Positions 1 through 9,866 are shown, counted from the first letter of the stretch. The stretch: 64,000 bases of DNA from Pseudomonas sp. SST3 (GCF_003325755.1 NZ_QORI02000002.1:186001-250000), one strand, 5' to 3'. Notes: a model not told the origin generated them from the sequence alone. Numbers and translations: made by a program.

Positions 1-639
1 GGCATTACGGATCGCCTCGGCCATGCGTGCCGCGGCCTTGCCGGTAGGGGCGGCCAGGCCGATGGCGAGACGTTCCCCCCCGGGCTGCTCCAGCAGCGCC
101 GCCAGCAAGCGCACGACGGTAGTGGTCTTGCCCGTGCCGGGGCCACCGGAGATCACCGTCAGCCGCCGTCGTACCGCTTGCGCCGCCGCCAGACGCTGCC
201 AGTCAGGGCTCTGCTGATTGAACGCGAACAGTCGCGTCAGGCTTTCGCTTAGCTGCCGCTCATCCACCTCCGGTGCGTCCGCCGCGCGGGCGAGCAACTG
301 CTCAGCCAGTTGCTGTTCATAGGCCTGGTAGCGGGCGAGATAAAGGCGCTCACCGTCGAGGATCAGCGGCGTGTAGTCGCCGGGCGTGCCGATCAGGGAC
401 GATGCCTCAAGTTGGGCACGCCATGCGGCGAGTGGCGGCACACTGACATCAAGTTCCGGCCATGGCCGCTTGCCGGCGATGCGCGCGAGCGGCAAACAGA
501 CGTCACCTGCGGTCAGAGCCTCGCAGCACAGCGCGGCGGCGATCAAGACCGGCTCGGACGCCTGGGGTTCGAGGCGTTGCAGGCTGGCGATAAAGGCACG
601 TTCCAGCGGGCCGAGCGGCAGGTCCGCCAGAACTCTCAT
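1..639 (-). CDS. recD: RecD, exodeoxyribonuclease V alpha subunit (N-terminal part; cut by window edge)
   Basis: RecD is the 5'-3' helicase motor of the RecBCD recombination nuclease. I read it by hand on the minus strand from the ATG at 639, which starts MRVLADLPLGPLE, to the left edge, giving about 213 residues with no stop. The ATP-binding Walker A motif GGPGTGKTTT lies near residues 166-175, followed by LAAPTGKAAARMAEA, the helicase Ia-type motif. The first 150 residues match the non-catalytic N-terminal domain that contacts RecC and RecB. The gene follows recB in the same direction, as is usual, but a 250-bp gap with inverted repeats separates them. The C-terminal helicase motifs are outside the window, so integrity cannot be judged. 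Confidence 0.93.
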   Translation of the reverse strand, partial: MRVLADLPLGPLERAFIASLQRLEPQASEPVLIAAALCCEALTAGDVCLPLARIAGKRPWPELDVSVPPLAAWRAQLEASSLIGTPGDYTPLILDGERLYLARYQAYEQQLAEQLLARAADAPEVDERQLSESLTRLFAFNQQSPDWQRLAAAQAVRRRLTVISGGPGTGKTTTVVRLLAALLEQPGGERLAIGLAAPTGKAAARMAEAIRNA

Positions 640-889
640 CGCGCATACCTCCACGCGGGCAGGGTCGGGCAGCCAAAGCGGTGGGCTGAAGCCCACCCTA
701 CAGTCGCCGCGGCAGTTGCAATCAATTGCCCTCTTTCAACAGGCAGCTCTACGCTCTGAGCAGCGCATCCCTGGAGCAGAGATCGCACATACCGTAGGGT
801 GGGCTTCAGCCCACCAAGTATGGCGACGCGGCAGAACGGGTGGACCGAAGCGAACCGCCACCCGGCCCACCCTGCGAAAGCGGAGTGCA
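640..889. repeat. recB-recD intergenic region with an inverted pair of REP-like palindromes
   Basis: A 22-bp unit at 680-701 (GGTGGGCTGAAGCCCACC plus CTAC) recurs in inverted orientation at 794-815 (GTAG plus GGTGGGCTTCAGCCCACC), about 92 bp apart. Each unit is itself a hairpin, and the two can also pair with each other, which is a BIME-like arrangement. A looser relative follows at about 837-876 (GGGTGGACCGAAGCG, then CCACCCGGCCCACCCT). The region has no credible gene. It sits where recB and recD, normally tightly coupled, would be co-transcribed, so it could weaken read-through or stabilise upstream mRNA. The sequence shows the symmetry; the functional reading is inference. Confidence 0.8.
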
Positions 890-3800
890 TCATCGTCCCT
901 CCTCGAACAATCGATCCAACGCATCGAGCAAAGCATCGTCCGGACGCGCGAAATACACACCCGCTTCCGGCATGCCGCGCAGAAACAGGTAGAAGGCACC
1001 ACCTAGGTGCTCGTCGCGGAAATCGGCCAGTCGCTGGCGTAGGAAGCGACGCAACGCCACGAGATAAATCAGGTATTGAAGGTAGTAATGTTCGCCCGCC
1101 AAAGCCTGCAGCAGCCGCTCGCCGCCGTAGTAACCGACATCCGGGCCGAGCCAGTTGGATTTGTAGTCGGCGATATACCAGCGCCCGTCGTGCTCGAAGG
1201 TCAGGTCGATAAAGCCTTTGAGAAAGCCCTTGAGGCTGTCGAATTCCAACCGCGCCGCCGCCTCACGCAGCGGGGCGGCCAGGCCGCTGGCCGGGTCCAT
1301 CAGCAGAGCACGCAGACGCGTCACGTCGAGCTCTTGTACCGGGAAGGTGAAGCCCAGCTCCGGCAGGCGTTTAGCGGATTGCAACGCGGTGAGCGTCAGG
1401 CCGTTGCCATTCAGATCGGTATCCAGCACCCGTTGCAAATGCTGACCGGCGATCTCTTTCCACTCCAGCGGCAGGCCGAACGCCTGTAGCGCCGGCTCGA
1501 TCAGCTCTGCCAATGCGCCCTTGTCGCGCGCCCAGTCTTCGAGAATCGCGTGCAGGCAGGTACCCGCACGTGCGCCGCGGGGAAAAGCAAAGAAACCGCT
1601 GCCCGGCTCGCCGGCATCGGGGATGGCCAGGGCATCGCGGTCCGGCGCCTCCATATGCATGCCGGCCGCCAGACCGGAGAAACTGCCAATGCGCCAGGCA
1701 CTGTGCAGGTTGCGGTTGAGCTGCGACAACTGCTGCGGTGGGGTCGCTCGGCCCGGGCCCTGTGCGTTGGCTTCGCGCGCCTCAAGCGGCAGGCAGGCCA
1801 TGGTGCCGTCGCTCTGCTGGACCAGCCGCTCGATAGCCAGGCGCAGGCTACCGCCGTTGAGATCGGCCAGGTGGTTACCCAGCTCGGTCAATGGCTGAGC
1901 TCCAGTGAGCTCGCGGCCGTGCAGCAGCCAGGCCAGCGCACTGGTGTGCAGACCTTCATCCGCCAGGCTGCCATCCTTCTTTGGCTTGCACAGGTTCACC
2001 GGCCCCCAATGCAGCCAGAGGCGGTCGCGGGCACGAGTCAGCGCGACATAGGCCAGGCGCAGCTGCTCGGCGAACACCTCCTGACGGGCGCGCTCGAGGT
2101 TCTCCTCCAGTTCCCCACTGCCGAGATCCAGCAGCGGTTGACCATTAACGTCATGGCAGCGCGCGCTGTCGCGATTCTTGCCCAGCAGCTTGCCGTCCCA
2201 GAGAAACGGACAGAACACCAGCGGGTATTCGAGGCCCTTGCTGGTGTGGATGGTGACGATTTGCACCCGTTCGGCATCGCTCTCCAGGCGCAGCAGTGCC
2301 TCTTCACCAGCACCTTCGCTGCCACGCTGGGCGTTGAACCAGGCGAGCAAGGGCTCGAGCCCAGGGCGCAGCAGGCTTTCGGCCTGCAGCAGTTCGCTGA
2401 GGTGCAACAGGTTGGTCAGCCGGCGCTCGCCGTCGACGCGTGCCAGCAACCGCTCGGCCACGGCCTGCTCGTCGAGCCAGGCACGGAACACACGCATGAA
2501 GCCTTGTTGCTGCCAGAGCTGGTGATAGCGTTCGGCCGCTTCACGCTCGGCATCCCATTGCTGTTGATCGTTCTGGCAGCGCGCCAGATCGGCCGCGCTA
2601 CGGCCCAGCAATCGCGTGGCCAAGGCGTAGCGCAGCAGACCTTCGCGTCCTGGCTCGACATAGGCGGCGAGCACCGCGGCCAGTTCGGTGGCCTCCTCGC
2701 TGCGCCAGACACTGTCGCGCCCACGGCGCACGCTGGGCACGCCACGCGCGGCCAGCTCGTCGGCGATCATCCCGGCCTGCCGGTGGTTGGCCACCAGCAC
2801 GGCGATATCGCCGCCTTTGAGCACGCTGAACTGGCCGTCGCTATCGAACCCGGCTTGACCCTCGGCGGCTGCAGCCAACTGCAGGGCGATGCGTCGTGCG
2901 GTGTCGCTCGCTGCCAGTTGCGCGGCGTCGCCCTTGCCCAGCGGATCGTCACCGAGCCAGACCAGAGACAGCGGCGCGCCTCGTCCTCCTCCACCAGGCG
3001 CAGGCTGGAGCGCGACTTCTCGGCGGCGCCCACCGGCGGGTATTGAAGATCGCCTTGAGCAAACGGCTGCGGGTGCGTGAACAGGCGATTCAGCGCATCG
3101 ATCAGCGCCGGCGTGGAACGGTAGTTGGTCGGCAGGTTGAACGGTTCACGATCGGCCTGCTGCTTGGCCGTCATGTAGGTCGCGAGGTCCGCGCCACGGA
3201 AGGCGTAGATCGCCTGCTTGGGATCGCCGACAAAGCACAGCGAGGCATCACCGCCCTTGGCGTAGATGCGGTTGAAGATGGCGTACTGGATCGGGTCGGT
3301 ATCCTGGAATTCGTCGATCAGCGCCAGCGGATAGGTCGCTCGCAGCGAGGCCGCCAGTCCCTCGCCGACCGGCCCCTGCAGCGCCTGATCCAGACGGTTC
3401 AGCAGGTCGTCGAAGGCCAACAGCCGCTGCGCCGCCTTGCGCTCGGGCAGCTCGCGGTTGAGTCGTTCGAGCAAAGCCACCTGCAGCGCAATCAAACGTC
3501 GCTTGCCCGCCGGCACTGCCTCCGCCACCCGGTCGGCCAGCTCGTCCAACGCATGGGCCAGTTCGCATACCGGTGCATCGAAGCCCTTCTTGCAGGCCTT
3601 GCTCAACGCCCGCACGCCGAATTTGGTAACGCCGTCGGGCAGATCGAACATGACCGCCGGATCGGCGAAATAGGCATCGAGCTCGCTGCGCCAAGGCTCG
3701 AACTTGATGCGCTTGTGAGTACTCTGGCTGAGCCCGCCGTGGGCGAACAGCTCGGCCACCCAAGCCGTGCCCGCCGTCGTCCAGAGCGACGCAGCGCGTT

Positions 3801-4437
3801 GCCAGGCCGCTTCTGTTGCTCTCAGATCGGCGGGGGCCGGCACGTCCTGCGGCTCGACCCGCAAATAGGACTTGCCCAGGTGACTGCGCAACCGTTGACG
3901 CAGCCACACCGGGGTGATGCGGCTCTTGGCGAGAAAGCGTGCCCAGGCCGGATCGGCGTCAGCCAGCTCGCCGCGCCAAGCGTCGGCAAGCAGCGCATCG
4001 ATGATCTCGCGGTCGTCGGCGGTCAGCTCGCTGTCGAAATCGCCGCCCGCTTCGAAGGCTGCGTCCTGCAGCGCGCGCTGGCAGAAGCCGTGAATAGTGA
4101 AAATTGCTGCTTCATCGAAGCCATGCACGGCGAGCAACAAACGGCGCCGCGCGGCCTCGTCAGGAAAGCGGGCGTGGAGGCGGTTGAGAAAGTCGTCGCT
4201 GCTCGGCGTGCCGTCATAGACCGCCAGCAGATCGGCCAGCCGCGCGCGAATGCGCTCACGCAGTTCGGCAGTCGCGGCAGTGGTGTAGGTGACCACCAGA
4301 ATCTGCCCCACCGACAGTTGCCGCTCCAGCAGCAAGCGAGCGTAGAGCGCCGTGAGCGTCCAGGTCTTGCCGGTGCCGGCACTGGCCTCGATCAGTGAGC
4401 GGCCGTCGAAAGACGAGTCGAGCAGGTCGAGTTTCAT
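890..4437 (-). pseudogene. recB: RecB, exodeoxyribonuclease V beta subunit, with an apparent one-base frameshift
   Basis: RecB is the 3'-5' helicase and nuclease of RecBCD. The N-terminal frame (from ATG 4437) carries Walker A ASAGTGKT at residues 18-25, Walker B region LIDEFQDTDP and helicase motif NYRSTPALID. The C-terminal frame (to 890) carries VTIHTSKGLEYPLV and the nuclease motif GFIDLTFEHDG...ADYKSNWLG with its Asp, Asp and Lys. Homology passes from one frame to the other at about 2971-2985: RLVEEDEARR continues sensibly only as APLSLVWLGDDPLGKG in the other frame. Adding one base gives 1182 residues, almost exactly E. coli RecB (1180). The start overlaps the recC stop (ATGA). Both halves look fully conserved, so this is either a sequencing/assembly error in a GC-rich run or a very recent inactivation. 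Confidence 0.9.
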
Positions 4438-7400
4438 GCTTGCTCCTCTTCTTCAGCCAGGGCATCCAATGCGGGACCGATCAGCTGTTCGGCCAGGGTT
4501 TCGAAACGCGCGTCGAGCGGATCGCGATCACGGAACGCCAACGCGTTCCAGGGATCTTCCGCCTCGGCGGCGATGGGGCTGAACTCGGCACCGAGCCAGG
4601 CTTCGCGGGCGCGCCTGCGGGCGCACTCCAGCGGTTCGCTGCCGCGCGTCGGATTGCGATAGCCCCTGGCGAAGGCATGACTGCTGCGCGGTAACAGCGG
4701 CAAGGGCTCACGGATGGCGCTGCGATAAGCCGCGAGCCAGGGCTCCAGCAGCGCGGCGGCATTCGGCAGCGGCCCCAGCTGCCAGTCGCCCGCGGGTGAA
4801 AGCATCAGGCTGTTGCGTTCAATGCCCGGCGTGGCCGATAGATTGAGTAACAGGTGGCGCAGCCAGAACGGCGGCAGGTCCCATTCGCCGAGACGGCCGA
4901 GCTTCCAGCCGAACAACCCGGCCGGGGTCACGCCATCGAGCCAGCCGTGCACGCGTACGCCGGCCAGAGTGATATCCACCGGCAGCGGCTCGGGCACTGC
5001 GTCCGGGCGCAGTTCGAACAGGCGCGGCGCGAATGCACGCACCGGGCCGCGCAGCTTGCCCCACAACGCCTGGCCCAGCTCGCCGGCCGGCAGCCAGCCC
5101 GCCGCACAGGCCATACGGCGCTCCTCAAGGTCGCTCCAGCCATGTTCCAGAGCTTGCAGCGAGAGGCGCCGCAGGCCGTTCCAGGCCGACATTTCCAGAT
5201 CGAAGGGCTCGTCGCTGGCAAGCGCCTCCTGAGCATCGGCCAGGCGCAGACCAAGGCGCTGCTCCAGCAGGAAGCGCGCCGGATGGCGGAAACATTGCAG
5301 CAGCTGCGACGGTTCGATGGTCAGCCAGGCTTCATCCGGCTCATCCAACAGACTGGAGAAGGGCTGCGGCTCCCGCTGCGGAGGCTGCGCCAGACGCTGC
5401 GCGGCACGAAACCAGGGCAGCGAGAAACCGGCACAAGTCGCATTGGCGAAGTTGCCAGGCGCGAATGGCTGCAGTGGGTGGGCGACGAGGATTTTCTCGC
5501 TAGCCTTTGGCTCTTTCGGCTGCAAGGCATCGGTGCTGGCAGGATCGCGAGCAAGCTCGCTCCTGCAGACGGCGGTCATATCGACGGCTTCGAGCACTTC
5601 GCTGAGCAGCACCGATGGCGGCAGCACGGCATTGTCGCGGGGGTCGCGGCCGACATAAGACAGGTACAGCGCCTCCCGCGCAGACAGCAACGTCTCCAAT
5701 AGCAGATAGCGATCATCGAGCCGGCGCGCACGATCACCGCGCCGCGGGTGGCGTCCGATCAGGTCGAAGCCGGACGGTGGCGTGCGTCTTGGAAAAGCGC
5801 CGTCGTCCAGGCCCAGCAGGCAAACCACGCGAAACGGCAGACTGCGCATCGGCACCATGGTGCAGAAGGTCACTGCGCCGGTGAGAAATCCCGAGGCGCC
5901 GCCGCCCTGCTGCAGCGCAGCACTGAGCTGCTGGTGCACCAGTTCCAGCTCGATGGGCCGATCAAGGTTCGCGGCCTGCGCCTGGTCGCGCAGCGATGCA
6001 CTGGCCTGGGATAGCAACAGCAGGGTGTCACCGGCCTCGCGCTCATCGAACAGGGTATCAATCAGCGATTGCAGATCGTCCGCCCACTCGGCCAGCGGAC
6101 GAGGCCGCGCCAGCTGGTCGGCGAGGTTGCCGAGACGCTCGACGAACTCGACCAGCCGTCCCAACAGTTGCCCGCGCGCGCCTTCCAGCGCATCCAGCGG
6201 CCAATGATCTCCGAGCAGCGGAGCAGAATCGCCGGCCAGCTGCGGCGGTGCGGCAAAGCCAAGCAACAGGCGATCCAGGCCCTGGCGCCAGGTGAAGGCC
6301 GATTCGTCCGGCAAGCCGAGACGGACGCGCTGGCTGCCGTCGCGGCCCCAGCGTACTCCCGCCTCTCGCAGCCAGTCGCGCAGCAGCGGCAGGTCTTCGT
6401 TTTCGATGCCGGCGCGACGGGCGATGGCCGGCTGCTCCAGCCAGGCAAGAATCTCCTCGGCAGCGAAACGGCTCTGGGCCAGCATCAGCAATTCGAGGAA
6501 CGCCTCGATCAGCGGCATTTCGGCGCGCAGACTGCGGTCAGCGAGGCTGTAGGGAATCCGCGGGACGCCTTCTCGGCTGGCGAATACGGCTTCGATGAAG
6601 GGTGCATAACGCTCAATATCGGGGGTCAGGACCACCACCTGATCCGGGGTCAGCGTCGGGTTGGCGGCGAAGCGCGCCAGCAGCTGGTCGTGAAGGATTT
6701 CCACCTCACGCAATGGCGAGTGGGCGATGTGCACTTCCAGCGAGCGGTCGCTCTGCGCCAGTGTCATACGCTGCTCCGGAAGTCGCGTGCGCAGGCGCAG
6801 AATGTCGTTCTGCAGCGCATGCAGCAGGCTGTCGTCGCGCAGGTCCTCGTCTTCGGAATACAGGCCGATCTCCTGGCTGCCTTCATTCGAGGTGAGGCTG
6901 AACAGCGAATCGAAGAAGTCGCGACCCTGCTTGCCGAGGCTGGCCAGCAGCGGGTGGCCGACATCGAGATACCAGTCATCCGGCCCGGTCGGCTGGGGCA
7001 ATGCTGCCGCGCTCGAACGGGCTGCGTTAGAACCTTGCCCTTCGCTCGCAACGCGCTCCGGCCGCATGGCCGGACCGGAGGACTGCCGGGCCAGCTCGCG
7101 GATATCACGAATCTCACCCCAGGCCTCGCGGCTGGGGTTGAGCGCGCAGATCACCACCTCGATGTGCCGCGCCAGCCCTTCGAGCACGCGCAGATGATGC
7201 GGCGGCAGGCTGCTGATGCCGAACACCAGCAAACGCTCGGGCAAGTCGGTCAGGGGCTGATCGTCATAGAGACGCTTAAGCAGATCGCCGAGCAGGCGCG
7301 CGCGGTGCGGGTGGCCGTCCTTGGTCAACTCGCGCCACAGCAGCGCCTGCCAGCCCTCGTCGGGGCCGAGATCAAGCATCTCACCGCGTTCCCAGGCAGC

Positions 7401-7832
7401 CAGCCAGTCGTCTCGATAGAGCAAATATTGGTCGAAGGTGTCAGCGATCTTCGCTGCCAGGCTCAGACGCCTGCGCTCATCGCCACCATCCAGATACAGC
7501 GCCAGGCGAGGCGCCAGTTCAAGGTTGAGCGGGTCACATAGCCAGCCGTAGAGGCGCCAGGTCAGGGTCGACGGCGAAAACGCCGACTGCTCCGGCAGGC
7601 TGCCCAGTACCGCGCGGCTCAGATCCCAGACGAACTTGGCCGGCAACTGCATTTCCAGCTGCATGGCAATGCCCTGCTTGCGCGCCAGCTCCAGCGTCAA
7701 CCAGCGACCCATGCCCTGACTCGGCACCACCACCCGCGCAGGGGCGAAAGGATCGCTGAGCGGCTGGGCGAGCAGCGTCGTGGCCAGTTCGCCGAGGGTT
7801 TCCAGGTCGGGAGCGTGGTAAAGGCTGAGCAT
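4434..7832 (-). CDS. recC: RecC, exodeoxyribonuclease V gamma subunit
   Basis: RecC is the Chi-recognition scaffold of RecBCD. The chosen ATG at 7832 gives MLSLYHAPDLETLGELA, the usual family N-terminus; a longer frame to 7874 adds 14 unconvincing residues. The product is 1132 aa (E. coli 1122). Recognisable segments are VVVPSQGMGRWLTLELA near residue 45, LPERLLVFGISSLPPHHL near 210, and PMRSLPFRVVCLLGLDDG with FPRRTPPSGFDL in the middle. It overlaps recB by four bases, so the order is recC-recB-recD. Two stretches look like in-frame acquisitions of repeat DNA: one near 5541-5566, encoding CRSELARDPAS, and one near 7012-7085, encoding a low-complexity segment between GEIRDIRELA and PTGPDDWYLD. 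Confidence 0.95.
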   Translation of the reverse strand: MLSLYHAPDLETLGELATTLLAQPLSDPFAPARVVVPSQGMGRWLTLELARKQGIAMQLEMQLPAKFVWDLSRAVLGSLPEQSAFSPSTLTWRLYGWLCDPLNLELAPRLALYLDGGDERRRLSLAAKIADTFDQYLLYRDDWLAAWERGEMLDLGPDEGWQALLWRELTKDGHPHRARLLGDLLKRLYDDQPLTDLPERLLVFGISSLPPHHLRVLEGLARHIEVVICALNPSREAWGEIRDIRELARQSSGPAMRPERVASEGQGSNAARSSAAALPQPTGPDDWYLDVGHPLLASLGKQGRDFFDSLFSLTSNEGSQEIGLYSEDEDLRDDSLLHALQNDILRLRTRLPEQRMTLAQSDRSLEVHIAHSPLREVEILHDQLLARFAANPTLTPDQVVVLTPDIERYAPFIEAVFASREGVPRIPYSLADRSLRAEMPLIEAFLELLMLAQSRFAAEEILAWLEQPAIARRAGIENEDLPLLRDWLREAGVRWGRDGSQRVRLGLPDESAFTWRQGLDRLLLGFAAPPQLAGDSAPLLGDHWPLDALEGARGQLLGRLVEFVERLGNLADQLARPRPLAEWADDLQSLIDTLFDEREAGDTLLLLSQASASLRDQAQAANLDRPIELELVHQQLSAALQQGGGASGFLTGAVTFCTMVPMRSLPFRVVCLLGLDDGAFPRRTPPSGFDLIGRHPRRGDRARRLDDRYLLLETLLSAREALYLSYVGRDPRDNAVLPPSVLLSEVLEAVDMTAVCRSELARDPASTDALQPKEPKASEKILVAHPLQPFAPGNFANATCAGFSLPWFRAAQRLAQPPQREPQPFSSLLDEPDEAWLTIEPSQLLQCFRHPARFLLEQRLGLRLADAQEALASDEPFDLEMSAWNGLRRLSLQALEHGWSDLEERRMACAAGWLPAGELGQALWGKLRGPVRAFAPRLFELRPDAVPEPLPVDITLAGVRVHGWLDGVTPAGLFGWKLGRLGEWDLPPFWLRHLLLNLSATPGIERNSLMLSPAGDWQLGPLPNAAALLEPWLAAYRSAIREPLPLLPRSSHAFARGYRNPTRGSEPLECARRRAREAWLGAEFSPIAAEAEDPWNALAFRDRDPLDARFETLAEQLIGPALDALAEEEEQA
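5541..5566. repeat. Pseudomonas-type REP sequence inside the recC coding region
   Basis: The plus strand reads AGGATCGCGAGCAAGCTCGC then TCCTGC. The core GCGAGC-AA-GCTCGC (5547-5560) is a perfect hairpin. I recognise the block as the widespread Pseudomonas REP (GCAGGAGCGAGCTTGCTCGC then GATCC on the other strand). It is read through by recC in an open frame as SELARDPA, so it adds residues rather than breaking the gene. Confidence 0.8.
7012..7085. repeat. REP-like hairpin block read in frame within recC
   Basis: The core CCGGCC-GCAT-GGCCGG (7058-7073) is flanked by CTCCGG and CCGGAG (7056-7061, 7075-7080), giving a nested palindrome. In recC it encodes a Ser/Ala/Pro-rich segment (RQSSGPAMRPERVASEG) that falls between otherwise RecC-like sequences. 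I infer a second repeat insertion; I do not recognise the exact family. Confidence 0.5.
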
Positions 7833-8060
7833 GGGCAGACCGCTGAAAAACGAAGTGGATAGGTTACAGGCCACCTGCCTGGCTAGCGAGTGACAGCGAC
7901 ATCGTGCGCCAAGCGCGCGACAAGATGTGTCGCGCAGACCGCTCGCGACAGAATCGTGAACGGGGCAACCGCGGGGAGGTCAACCGGATATCCCGTGATC
8001 CGTATCGCGCCGATCGGCGCAAGCGCTCGCCATTCGCCGCTCGCCGGAGAAAACCGCCTG
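7833..8060. promoter_or_regulatory. Divergent intergenic region recC / Na-Pi cotransporter
   Basis: This 228-bp region should hold both promoters. A perfect 8-bp stem with a 5-nt loop (GCGCGACA-AGATG-TGTCGCGC) lies at 7915-7935. I see no convincing -35/-10 pair. The hairpin could be an operator or a leader structure. Confidence 0.35.
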
Positions 8061-9755
8061 ATGTTGACGCTGCTGCACCTGCTTTCGTCCATTGCCCTGC
8101 TGGTCTGGGGCACGCATATCGTGCGAACCGGCATCATGCGCGTCTATGGCTCGCACTTGCGGCGGTTGCTGGGCCACAGCATGGCCAATTCACCGCTGGC
8201 ATTCAGCGCCGGTATCGGTGTGACTGCCCTGGTGCAAAGCAGCAACGCGACCGCATTGCTGGCGATTTCCTTCGTCGCCCAGGGCCTGATGGCACTGCCT
8301 ACCGCGCTGGCGATCATGCTGGGTGCCGATGTCGGCACGGCGCTGATGGCACGGGTGCTGACGCTGGATCTGTCCTGGCTTTCGCCGTTGCTCACCCTGC
8401 TCGGCGTCTGCCTGTTCCTGTCACGCAAACAGACCCGCGCCGGCCAGCTCGGACGCGTGCTGATCGGTCTGGGCCTGATCATTCTCGCCTTGCAGCTGAT
8501 CGTACAGGCCGCCGAGCCGATCACCGAAGCCCGTGGCATGCGCGTGCTGTTCTCGTCGCTCGCGGGCGACACCCTGCTGGCGGTCGTAGTTGGAGCAGTC
8601 TTCGCTGTGCTCTCCTATTCCAGCCTGGCCGCCGTGCTGTTGATCGCGACGCTGGCCAGCGCCGGCCTTATCAGCCTTCCGGTGGCGCTGGGCGTGGTCA
8701 TCGGCGCGAATGTCGGCAGCGGCGTGCTGGCCTGGCTCAACGCCACCGCGCAACCCGTGTCGGCGCGGCGCGTGGCGCTGGGTAATCTGCTCTACAAGCT
8801 CGCCGGGCTGCTGATATTGCCCTTCCTGCCGATGCTGGTGAACTGGATGGGCACGCTTGGCTATAGCGCACAGACGCAGGTAATCGCGTTCCACCTGGCC
8901 TACAACTCGCTGCGCTGCCTGTTGCTGTTGCCGACCGTCGGGCTGATGGCTCGTCTCTGCGAGCGGCTGATGCCCGAGCGTGTGATCGATAACGGCATCG
9001 CCCAACCGCGCCACCTCGATCCTACTGCGCTAGACACGCCGACGCTGGCCTTGGCCAATGCCACACGCGAGACACTGCGCATCGGCGATCTGGTGGAAAC
9101 CATGCTGGCACGGTTGCTGGAGGTGCTGCGCGACGATCGGCCGGAACCGGGCGAAGAGATCCGCCGCCTGGATGACGATGTCGATGCCCTCTACAGCGGG
9201 GTCAAGCTATACCTGGCACGCATGCCGCGTGAAGACCTGGCCGATCAGGAAAGCCGACGCTGGGCGGAGATCATCGAACTGGCGATCAATCTGGAGCAGG
9301 CCGGCGACATCATCGAGCACATGCTCGGCAAGGTGCAGAACATCAAGACATCCAAGCGCCGCTCCTTTTCCGATACCGGCCTGGACGAGCTCAGCCAACT
9401 GCACGGATTGCTCAGCGCCAACCTCGCGCTGGGCCTGTCGGTGTTCCTGTCCGGCGACTCGCACAGCGCGCGCCAGTTGCTGCAGCAGAAGCGCCAGTTC
9501 CGCAAGCGCGAGCGCGAGCTGGCTCATGCTCATGTGCACCGCCTGCATCAGCAGGTAGTCGAAAGCATCGAGACCAGCGCTGCTCATCTGGAGTTGATCG
9601 CCGATATGAAGCGTCTGAACTCATTGTTCTGCAGCGCCGCTTATGCCGCGCTTGAAGGCCCTGGCACCGGTAAAGCCCGCGCACCGGGTGACACACAGAA
9701 TGCTCGCGATAAGCGAATTACCAAGCAGCAACTGCCTCCCGGTAAGCCCGCCTGA
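8061..9755 (+). CDS. Na/Pi cotransporter family protein with C-terminal PhoU-like domain
   Basis: This is an inner-membrane protein of the NptA/YjbB type, which moves phosphate with sodium, often outward. The ATG at 8061 was chosen because GGAGA lies 10 bases upstream and the product begins directly with a hydrophobic helix (MLTLLHLLSSIALLVWG); the open frame extends to 7890 with basic, unconserved sequence. The family signature QSSNAT is at residues 59-64 and a second inverted repeat carries YSSLAAVLLIATLASAG and IGANVGSG. After the membrane part (to about residue 340) comes a helical PhoU-like region (ETLRIGDLVETMLARLLEVL and NLEQAGDIIEHMLGKVQNI). It stands alone, divergent from recC. Product 564 aa. 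Confidence 0.9.
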   Translation: MLTLLHLLSSIALLVWGTHIVRTGIMRVYGSHLRRLLGHSMANSPLAFSAGIGVTALVQSSNATALLAISFVAQGLMALPTALAIMLGADVGTALMARVLTLDLSWLSPLLTLLGVCLFLSRKQTRAGQLGRVLIGLGLIILALQLIVQAAEPITEARGMRVLFSSLAGDTLLAVVVGAVFAVLSYSSLAAVLLIATLASAGLISLPVALGVVIGANVGSGVLAWLNATAQPVSARRVALGNLLYKLAGLLILPFLPMLVNWMGTLGYSAQTQVIAFHLAYNSLRCLLLLPTVGLMARLCERLMPERVIDNGIAQPRHLDPTALDTPTLALANATRETLRIGDLVETMLARLLEVLRDDRPEPGEEIRRLDDDVDALYSGVKLYLARMPREDLADQESRRWAEIIELAINLEQAGDIIEHMLGKVQNIKTSKRRSFSDTGLDELSQLHGLLSANLALGLSVFLSGDSHSARQLLQQKRQFRKRERELAHAHVHRLHQQVVESIETSAAHLELIADMKRLNSLFCSAAYAALEGPGTGKARAPGDTQNARDKRITKQQLPPGKPA

Positions 9756-9810
9756 TCGCGCAGTGCGCACCACCGCACGCAATTACCCGACCGCACCGAT
9801 CAGCACACAG

Positions 9811-9846
9811 AAAAAAGCCCCGGCGATGCTTGGCATGGCCGGGGCT
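9811..9846 (-). terminator. Rho-independent terminator of the TRAP transporter operon
   Basis: Stem AGCCCCGG (9816-9823) pairs with CCGGGGCT (9839-9846) over a 15-nt loop. On the minus strand it is followed by a run of T (plus-strand AAAAAA at 9811-9816). It lies 20 bp past the stop of the fused permease and also serves the convergent junction with the cotransporter gene. Confidence 0.85.
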
Positions 9847-9866
9847 AGCTCAGCGGCGCGGGAGGC

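Noticed and set aside
1550..4398. Long plus-strand open frames of about 500 codons
   Set aside because: They run antisense to recB, whose helicase and nuclease motifs are unmistakable. High GC content creates open shadows on the other strand.
6069..7541. 490-codon plus-strand open frame
   Set aside because: It is antisense to recC and contains no recognisable domain; the composition is typical of a shadow frame.
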